Positions 58,842-64,000 of a DNA stretch of 64,000 nt are shown here, piece after piece. A program made the position numbers and the translations under genes. Origin of the DNA: Enterobacillus tribolii (GTDB lineage Bacteria > Pseudomonadota > Gammaproteobacteria > Enterobacterales > Enterobacteriaceae); contig NZ_QRAP01000004.1 in NCBI RefSeq assembly GCF_003363015.1, positions 152,410-216,409 on the forward strand. Reading direction: 5' to 3'. How positions within the stretch are numbered: position 1 is the stretch's first letter; each line of letters starts with the position of its first letter. Under the pieces are notes generated by a model. That model saw nothing but the letters and a program-made list of their open reading frames with translations, did no database searches and was not told where the DNA came from.

Positions 58842-61800
58842 AAATCCTGAGCCTGCGGCTGAAAAACATCAACTCCCTGCGCGGCGAGTGGAAGATCGAC
58901 TTCACGCGCGAGCCTTTCGCCGGCACCGGGCTGTTCGCCATCACCGGCGCGACGGGCGCCGGGAAAACCACCCTGCTTGACGCCCTGTGCCTGGCGCTGT
59001 ACCACCAAACGCCGCGCCTGAAAGTTTCACCCACGCATAACGAGCTGATGACGCGCCACACCGCGGACTCCCTGGCCGAAGCGGAATTCGAAGTTAAAGG
59101 CGTCGGCTACCGCGCATTCTGGAGTCAGCGCCGCGCCAACAACAAGCCCGACGGCAACCTGCAGCCGCCGAAGGTCGAGCTGGCGCGCATCAGCGACGGC
59201 AAAATTCTCAGCGACAAAATCAGCGATAAACTGACGCAAATCGCCGAAATCACCGGGCTTGATTTTGGGCGTTTCACCAAATCCATGATGCTGTCTCAGG
59301 GCCAGTTCGCCGCCTTCCTCAACGCCGAGCCAAAAGAACGCGCCGAGCTGCTGGAGGAGCTGACCGGTACGGAGATTTACGGCCTGATCTCCGAGCGGAT
59401 ATTCCAGCGCTACCGCGACGCCCTGCACGGGTTGAATGCCCTGCGCGAACGGGCCGGCGGCATTGAACTGTTGGATGAAGCCGCCCTCGCCCGCATCAAC
59501 GAAGAGTTGGCTGCGTTGCAGGAACGGGAAAAGCAGGATATTGCCCGTGAAGAAGCCCTGAACCGTCTGTGGCAGTGGCGGCAAAAACGCCAGGAGCTGA
59601 TCCGGGAGCGGGAGCAACAACGCCAGAAGCAACAGGAGGCGGAGCAGCAGTGGCTGGCGTTGCAGCCGCAAATGGCGCTGCTGACGCGCAGCGAACCGGC
59701 GCAACAGTTGCGCCCTCAGTATCAGGCGCTGGTTCAGCTACGCAACGATATCGCCGATGCGGAAAAACAACATCAGGTACGGCTTAACCAACAGGCGCAG
59801 CTAAACGACACATTGCTTCCCCTGAGCCGCCGCCGCGAAGAAGCGGAAACCGCGCGTCAAAACGCCCGCCGCGAGCAGCAGCAAACCGAGCAACTGATAG
59901 AGAATCAGGTCGCGCCGCTGGACAACCAACTGGCACAGCTAAACCATGAACTGGCGCGCCTGAACGAACAGCATCAGCAAACGACACAGGCACTGACGCA
60001 ACAACAACAAGCGCAGCAGCAGGCCGAAAGTGCGCTGACCGACCAAACCGCCCGGCTGAACGCGCTGACACAGCAACAAGAGGACACCCGCCGCCACCAG
60101 CGCTGGGGGGAATACCTTACCGGCTGGGAAAAAACCTTCGATCAGTTGCACCAGCAGCAGAAAACGCTGACGGAAAGCGAGCACCAACTTCGCGCGTTAC
60201 ACGAGCAGCACGGCGAGCTGCAAACCCGCACCGCCGCGCAGCAACAGGCGCTGACCCTCGCACAGCATGCAGAGCAACAGGCGCAGCAGCAGAGCCAACA
60301 GGCCGAGGACGCCTGGCAACGGGCGGAGAACGACGGCAGCCGTCAGCAACTGCTCCGGCAGCAAGAAACGCTCGAACGCAATCGCAGCGCCCGCCAGAAC
60401 CTGAACCGGCTTTCACCACTGTTCGCCCAAAGCCACCGGCGTTTGTTGGCGATCACCCAACAGCTTTCGGAGCAGCGGCAAACCCTTAAAACGCTGGAAG
60501 AGCAGCTTCAGCAAAAACGCCAGGCCTGGCAGGAAAAACAGCAGCATCACCGCGATCTGAAATCCCGTCTCGAACTGGAACGCCGCATCGCCGAACTGGA
60601 GCACGAACGCGCCCGTCTGCAGGCCGGGCAACCCTGCCCGCTGTGCGGTTCCACGCAGCATCCGCTGGTGGAGAACTACCAGCCGCCGCGCCTCAGCGAA
60701 CACGAACAGCGCCTGAAAATACTGGAAACCGAAACCGACGCGCTGAAACAGGAAGGCATCGCCCTTGCTGAACGGCAGAAGCTGTTGCAGCGCAATCATG
60801 AGCAACAGGAAAAAGAAGCCGCCGCGCTGGAGAAAGAAACGCATGATTACCGCGCAGCCTGGCAGACCGCCTGCACAGCGCTGGCGCTGACGCTGGATAT
60901 CGCCGACGCCACGGCGCTGGAAAGCTATTTAAGCGACGCCGAGCAGCAGGAGCAGCGGCTGCGTGAATCGCTACAAGCGCTGGACCGGCAGCAGCAGCAA
61001 CGTCAAAAATATAAAGATGCGCACACGCAGGCGCTGTTCGCCCTGAATCAGGCGCAGCAACAGCTTACCCTGCTGCAACGCGACGTTCAGGCGGCGGAAA
61101 AACAGCAGCAAACGCTGGAGCAAAGCCGTCTGCACGTTCATGAAGCGCTCACACAACTACGCCAGCAGCTTGAGCAGGAACTGACGCCGTTAGCGCTCAC
61201 TCCGCCTGCGGATGGCGACGGCGAAAACTGGCTCGCCCGGCGGCGCGAAGAGTATCAGCAATGGCAGGCGCGCCAGGAAAATGCGGCGCAGCTGACGCTG
61301 ATGATTACCCGCAGCCAAAGCGAGCTGAACGCCCTGAAGCAGAGCGCCGACCAAACTCACCAACAGCTGACGCAACTCCGGCAGCAATTGCAGGAACAGC
61401 AAACCCGGCGCGATAGCCTGACAGAACAACGCCGCGCCCTGTTCGGCGATGAAAGCACCGCGGAGGCGCGCGAAGCCCGCAGCCGCGCCGTACGGCAGGC
61501 AGATACGGCGGCGGAACAGGCACAGCAGGAAGAGCAGGCCGCCCGCCAGCAGCTGGAACGCCTGGCAGGCGAAATCGATTCCGCCCGACAACAGCAGCAG
61601 CAATGGCGGAGCCGGCTGGAGCAACAGCAAAACCAATTCAGCTCGGCGCTGCAGCAGTCCGGCTTCAGCGACGAAGCGCAACTGCTGGCGGCGATGCTGG
61701 AAGAGAGCGAGCATCAGCGCCTTCTGGCGCTACGGGAAGAATCGACGGCACGGCGCAGCCAGATCGGCGCCTTGCTGCAGCAGGCGGAGCAAGCGCTCAC

Positions 61801-62530
61801 CACGTGGCTGGCGCAAGCGCCGGAACAGGACGATGAAACCAGCGACGAGCAGTTGCAACAGACGCTGGCCGAGCTGCGTAGCGCGCTGCGTAACGCCGGC
61901 CAGCGCCAAGGTGAACTGCGTCAGCAACTGACCAGCGATACGCAAAGACGCCATAACCAGCAACAACTGATGAACCAGATTGCCGAGAGCCAGCAAAATT
62001 ACGAAGACTGGAGCTATCTCAACAACCTGATTGGCTCCGGCAGCGGCGACAAGTTCCGCAAGTTCGCGCAGGGCCTGACGCTGGAACATCTGGTTTATCT
62101 CGCTAACCAGCAGCTTGCCCGCCTGCACGGTCGCTATCTGTTACAGCGTAAAAAAAGCGATGCGCTGGAGCTGGAAGTGATGGACACCTGGCAGGCAGAC
62201 AGCGTGCGCGACACCCGAACGCTGTCCGGCGGGGAGAGTTTTCTGGTCAGCCTGGCGCTGGCGCTGGCGTTGTCGGATTTGGTCAGTCATAAAACCCGCA
62301 TCGACTCCCTGTTTCTTGATGAAGGTTTCGGTACGCTTGATGCGGAAACCCTGGAAACCGCGCTGGATGCGCTGGACCGGCTCAACGCCAGCGGCAAGAT
62401 GATCGGCGTGATCAGTCATGTGGAAGCGATGAAAGAACGAATTCCCGTGCAGATCCGGGTCAAAAAAATCAACGGGCTGGGCATCAGCCGGCTGGATTCC
62501 CGCTTTTCACTGAATCAGGCTGCGGAATGA
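58838..62530 (+). CDS. sbcC: SbcCD nuclease subunit C (SMC/Rad50-like ATPase)
   Basis: SbcC is the Rad50-like ATPase partner of SbcD. The 1230-residue protein has Walker [15 protein letters not shown] near residue 33, the [11 protein letters not shown]-loop region, two long Gln- and Arg-rich coiled coils, the zinc-hook CPLC at residue 600, and the C-terminal signature [17 protein letters not shown] and Walker [15 protein letters not shown]. It is longer than E. coli SbcC (1048), the extra length lying in the coiled coils. ATG overlaps the sbcD stop. Confidence 0.97.
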   Translation: MKILSLRLKNINSLRGEWKIDFTREPFAGTGLFAITGATGAGKTTLLDALCLALYHQTPRLKVSPTHNELMTRHTADSLAEAEFEVKGVGYRAFWSQRRANNKPDGNLQPPKVELARISDGKILSDKISDKLTQIAEITGLDFGRFTKSMMLSQGQFAAFLNAEPKERAELLEELTGTEIYGLISERIFQRYRDALHGLNALRERAGGIELLDEAALARINEELAALQEREKQDIAREEALNRLWQWRQKRQELIREREQQRQKQQEAEQQWLALQPQMALLTRSEPAQQLRPQYQALVQLRNDIADAEKQHQVRLNQQAQLNDTLLPLSRRREEAETARQNARREQQQTEQLIENQVAPLDNQLAQLNHELARLNEQHQQTTQALTQQQQAQQQAESALTDQTARLNALTQQQEDTRRHQRWGEYLTGWEKTFDQLHQQQKTLTESEHQLRALHEQHGELQTRTAAQQQALTLAQHAEQQAQQQSQQAEDAWQRAENDGSRQQLLRQQETLERNRSARQNLNRLSPLFAQSHRRLLAITQQLSEQRQTLKTLEEQLQQKRQAWQEKQQHHRDLKSRLELERRIAELEHERARLQAGQPCPLCGSTQHPLVENYQPPRLSEHEQRLKILETETDALKQEGIALAERQKLLQRNHEQQEKEAAALEKETHDYRAAWQTACTALALTLDIADATALESYLSDAEQQEQRLRESLQALDRQQQQRQKYKDAHTQALFALNQAQQQLTLLQRDVQAAEKQQQTLEQSRLHVHEALTQLRQQLEQELTPLALTPPADGDGENWLARRREEYQQWQARQENAAQLTLMITRSQSELNALKQSADQTHQQLTQLRQQLQEQQTRRDSLTEQRRALFGDESTAEAREARSRAVRQADTAAEQAQQEEQAARQQLERLAGEIDSARQQQQQWRSRLEQQQNQFSSALQQSGFSDEAQLLAAMLEESEHQRLLALREESTARRSQIGALLQQAEQALTTWLAQAPEQDDETSDEQLQQTLAELRSALRNAGQRQGELRQQLTSDTQRRHNQQQLMNQIAESQQNYEDWSYLNNLIGSGSGDKFRKFAQGLTLEHLVYLANQQLARLHGRYLLQRKKSDALELEVMDTWQADSVRDTRTLSGGESFLVSLALALALSDLVSHKTRIDSLFLDEGFGTLDAETLETALDALDRLNASGKMIGVISHVEAMKERIPVQIRVKKINGLGISRLDSRFSLNQAAE

Positions 62531-62862
62531 TATAACCCGGCCCAATAAAGCACGGCGGTGACGAACACCAGGTTCACCGCCACACAGCCCCAAAACAGGG
62601 CAACGAACGGCTGTTTGCGGGTTTTATGGCGCCACAGACGGCGCGCAATGAGCGCCCCCGGCCAGCCGCCGAAAAGGCCGAACAACAGTAACGTTTTCTC
62701 AGGAATGCGCTGCCGTTCACGTATGGCCGCATATTTATCAGCGCCATAGGCCAGTAACGTCAACAGATTGAGGATAAGAAACCCGATGATGACCGGTGCC
62801 GGCGTGAAAGGAGACGCAATCAGGGTAACAACCAGTAGTAGCCAAAATGCTTTGTTTAGCAT
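62515..62862 (-). CDS. DUF1294 family membrane protein
   Basis: The 115-residue protein has about four hydrophobic segments and the DUF1294 hallmark [48 protein letters not shown]. Function is unknown in the family. The ATG at 62862 is preferred from the N-terminal hydrophobic pattern; an upstream frame reaching 62931 lies in AT-rich DNA and is less likely. Neither has a clear ribosome site. Its 3' end overlaps the end of sbcC by 16 bases, convergent. Confidence 0.78.
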   Translation of the reverse strand: MLNKAFWLLLVVTLIASPFTPAPVIIGFLILNLLTLLAYGADKYAAIRERQRIPEKTLLLFGLFGGWPGALIARRLWRHKTRKQPFVALFWGCVAVNLVFVTAVLYWAGLYHSAA

Positions 62863-63037
62863 AGCGATTAAATCAGCTTTATTATTTCCTGAACAATAAT
62901 AGAAGTATATTCTTTTCAATCCATATATCAATAGATGAAATACTTATCATCTTCAGGAATAAATCCAGCCAAGGTTTATTTTTATGCATGTAATACTTAC
63001 AGCAGCGACAATAACAGAAATAAAAAGCAATAAATAA
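62863..63037. other. AT-rich spacer before the hok duplication
   Basis: An AT-rich stretch between the DUF1294 gene and the first hok unit. I see no gene in it; it should hold the promoter of the DUF1294 gene. Confidence 0.4.
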
Positions 63038-63107
63038 ATTCATAAATAACAATTAACGAAAACCACCCTTGTTTGGGTTAATGGCCCCCGTGTTACAATC
63101 GCCGCGG

Positions 63108-63195
63108 GTGCCTGAGGCTTTCTGGCTTCAGGTATTATTATCAGACCCCGGAAAGATGAAGGCCCCGAGTTAATTACTTAACCCGAGGCCAACAC
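63108..63195 (-). ncRNA. Possible Sok-type antisense RNA region, copy 1
   Basis: The leader upstream of mok (GGTGCCTGAGGCTTTCTGGC and the following bases to the GAGGCC before the ATG) has the look of hok-family leaders, where a short antisense RNA (Sok) transcribed leftward covers the mok ribosome site. I infer the antisense RNA from family architecture; I have not pinned its promoter or ends. An equal region precedes copy 2 at 63671-63758. Confidence 0.4.
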
Positions 63196-63399
63196 ATGAA
63201 CAACACAATTCAGATGTTAGCCTCTTACTCGCCGAAAGGCAAGGAGCAGAAGGCTATGAAGCAGCAACTCGTGATAGTCATCGTTATTTGTATAACGATG
63301 CTGGCGGTAACGTTAATCGCAAGAAAAGACCTTTGTGAAATCCGCATCCGAAGCGGGCAAACTGAGGTCGCTGCCTTCACGGCTTACGAATCCAGGTAA
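63196..63399 (+). CDS. Mok-type overlapping leader frame, copy 1
   Basis: This 67-residue frame starts at ATG 63196 after ACCCGAGGCC and is in frame with the hok toxin, adding 20 residues (MNNTIQMLASYSPKGKEQKA) to it, as MokC extends HokC in E. coli. Translation of mok couples and controls hok translation in this family; the long product is probably not the main toxin. Confidence 0.65.
   Translation: MNNTIQMLASYSPKGKEQKAMKQQLVIVIVICITMLAVTLIARKDLCEIRIRSGQTEVAAFTAYESR
63256..63399 (+). CDS. hok: HokC/Gef-like type I toxin, copy 1
   Basis: The 47-residue toxin (MKQQLVIVIVICITMLAVTL then ARKDLCEIRIRSGQTEVAAF) has one membrane helix (about 4-22) and the conserved RKDLCE and TEVAxFTAYE periplasmic tail with the family Cys. 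It is very close to E. coli HokC. Hok proteins depolarise the inner membrane when the Sok antisense RNA is lost. ATG at 63256 has AAGGAG upstream. A GC-rich hairpin follows the stop. Confidence 0.9.
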   Translation: MKQQLVIVIVICITMLAVTLIARKDLCEIRIRSGQTEVAAFTAYESR

Positions 63400-63406
63400 G
63401 GGCCCG

Positions 63407-63428
63407 GCGCGGGGAATTTTCCCCGCGC
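63407..63428 (+). terminator. Terminal hairpin of hok unit 1
   Basis: GCGCGGGG / CCCCGCGC perfect 8-bp stem with an AATTTT loop, 8 bases after the hok stop. No T-run follows; in hok mRNAs the 3' end also takes part in the inactive mRNA fold. The same hairpin occurs in copy 2 at 63970-63991. Confidence 0.6.
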
Positions 63429-63758
63429 TTCTGGTTGTCAGGTTCAGCGGCTCAGGCGCCCTTTTATTCCTCTTTGCCGCAAATAACCATGCTGAATTAT
63501 TATTTGGCCGTCAATTCACTCTGAAATTCATTATAGTGGCGAGATTTATTTTTATAATACTGACATCGACAACACTCACAGGAAAGAAAAAAATAAAGAA
63601 TTTCATAAATAACAATTAACGAAAACCACCCTTGTTTGGGTTAATGGCCTCCGTGTTACAATCGCCGCGGGTGCCTGAGGCTTTCTGGCTTCAGGTATTA
63701 TTATCAGACCCCGGAAAGATGAAGGCCCCGAGTTAATTACTTAACCCGAGGCCAACAC

Positions 63759-63962
63759 ATGAACCCAACAATTCAGATGTTAGCCTCTTACTCGCCGAAA
63801 GGCAAGGAGCAGAAGGCTATGAAGCAGCAACTCGTGATAGTCATCGTTATTTGTATAACGATGCTGGCGGTAACGTTAATCGCAAGAAAAGACCTTTGTG
63901 AAATCCGCATCCGAAGCGGGCAAACTGAGGTCGCTGCCTTCACGGCTTACGAATCCAGGTAA
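63759..63962 (+). CDS. Mok-type overlapping leader frame, copy 2
   Basis: Equivalent of the copy 1 Mok frame; it differs only in the third codon region (MNPTIQ instead of MNNTIQ). In frame with hok copy 2. Confidence 0.65.
   Translation: MNPTIQMLASYSPKGKEQKAMKQQLVIVIVICITMLAVTLIARKDLCEIRIRSGQTEVAAFTAYESR
63819..63962 (+). CDS. hok: HokC/Gef-like type I toxin, copy 2
   Basis: The 47-residue product is identical to the copy 1 toxin at the protein level, with the same ribosome site and same RKDLCE motif. The surrounding leader is also retained, so its own antisense control is likely preserved. Two equal antisense RNAs would each silence both mRNAs. Confidence 0.9.
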   Translation: MKQQLVIVIVICITMLAVTLIARKDLCEIRIRSGQTEVAAFTAYESR

Positions 63963-64000
63963 GGGCCCGGCGCGGGGAATTTTCCCCGCGCTTCTGGGTG

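Larger units (their letters stand above)
63038..64000 (+). repeat. Tandem direct duplication of a hok/sok unit (period 563 bp)
   Basis: The bases from 63038 (TTCATAAATAACAATTAACG) to about 63438 recur from 63601 to the window edge at an offset of 563. The copies differ at very few places: C/T near 63091/63654 and the codons after the first ATG (AACAACACA versus AACCCAACA). The 5' flank, leader, coding part and terminal hairpin are all duplicated; about 160 unique bases lie between. The near identity suggests a recent duplication or gene conversion. Confidence 0.95.

Overview
The window is chromosomal DNA from a gamma-proteobacterium of the order Enterobacterales. Gene content and protein sequences (BamC, GcvR, Hda, TmcA, PhoB/PhoR, SbcCD, type I-E Cas proteins) are close to Escherichia coli. 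The split pst genes, the large phosphate permeases and the orphan VgrG/Rhs island fit a Pectobacteriaceae-like genome (Brenneria, Dickeya, Pectobacterium or Lonsdalea). That family placement is inference; no rRNA or tRNA is present to anchor it.

Layout. 0-11 kb is a conserved core block: ypfH (cut by the window edge), tmcA, ypfJ, purC, bamC-dapA, gcvR-bcp, perM, bepA, yfgD. In E. coli yfgD is followed directly by hda. Here about 5.7 kb of accessory DNA (11.0-16.7 kb) lies between them: two orphan small genes, a MEKHLA-domain gene paired with a thiamine-diphosphate enzyme, a NUDIX hydrolase and CRISPR array 1. The core resumes at 16.7-22.1 kb with hda, an exported-looking LMW tyrosine phosphatase, uraA-upp and purMN.

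In E. coli ppk follows purN closely. Here about 26 kb intervenes: a YjbR-like gene; a mobile type VI secretion island (vgrG, a TPR protein, a 42-residue membrane peptide, a PAAR/Rhs protein with an AHH nuclease tip, and a probable immunity gene); CRISPR array 2; a complete type I-E cas operon whose cas3-cse1 gap carries an IS256-family transposase fragment; speG; and pstC-pstA-pstB. ppk-ppx follow, then two acetyltransferases, a DUF1090 gene, CRISPR array 3, a C4-like phage-immunity RNA locus with a 103-residue ORF, the phoB-phoR-pstS operon, sbcD-sbcC, a DUF1294 gene, and two nearly identical tandem hok/mok type I toxin units at the right edge.

How the parts work together. Phosphate and polyphosphate functions cluster at 43-57 kb: uptake (PstSCAB), sensing (PhoBR, with a triple-half-site Pho box) and polyphosphate synthesis and breakdown (Ppk/Ppx). 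Purine genes purC and purMN both have PurR-like operators. Defence and conflict functions (26 spacers in three arrays, Cas proteins, Rhs toxin with immunity gene, hok/sok, C4-like RNA) sit in the accessory gaps between core operons. The least ordinary locus is the C4-like element at 53.85-54.36 kb: an RNA leader with two short segments complementary to matching target segments on both sides, one of which covers the ribosome binding site of the small downstream ORF, with no other phage gene nearby.
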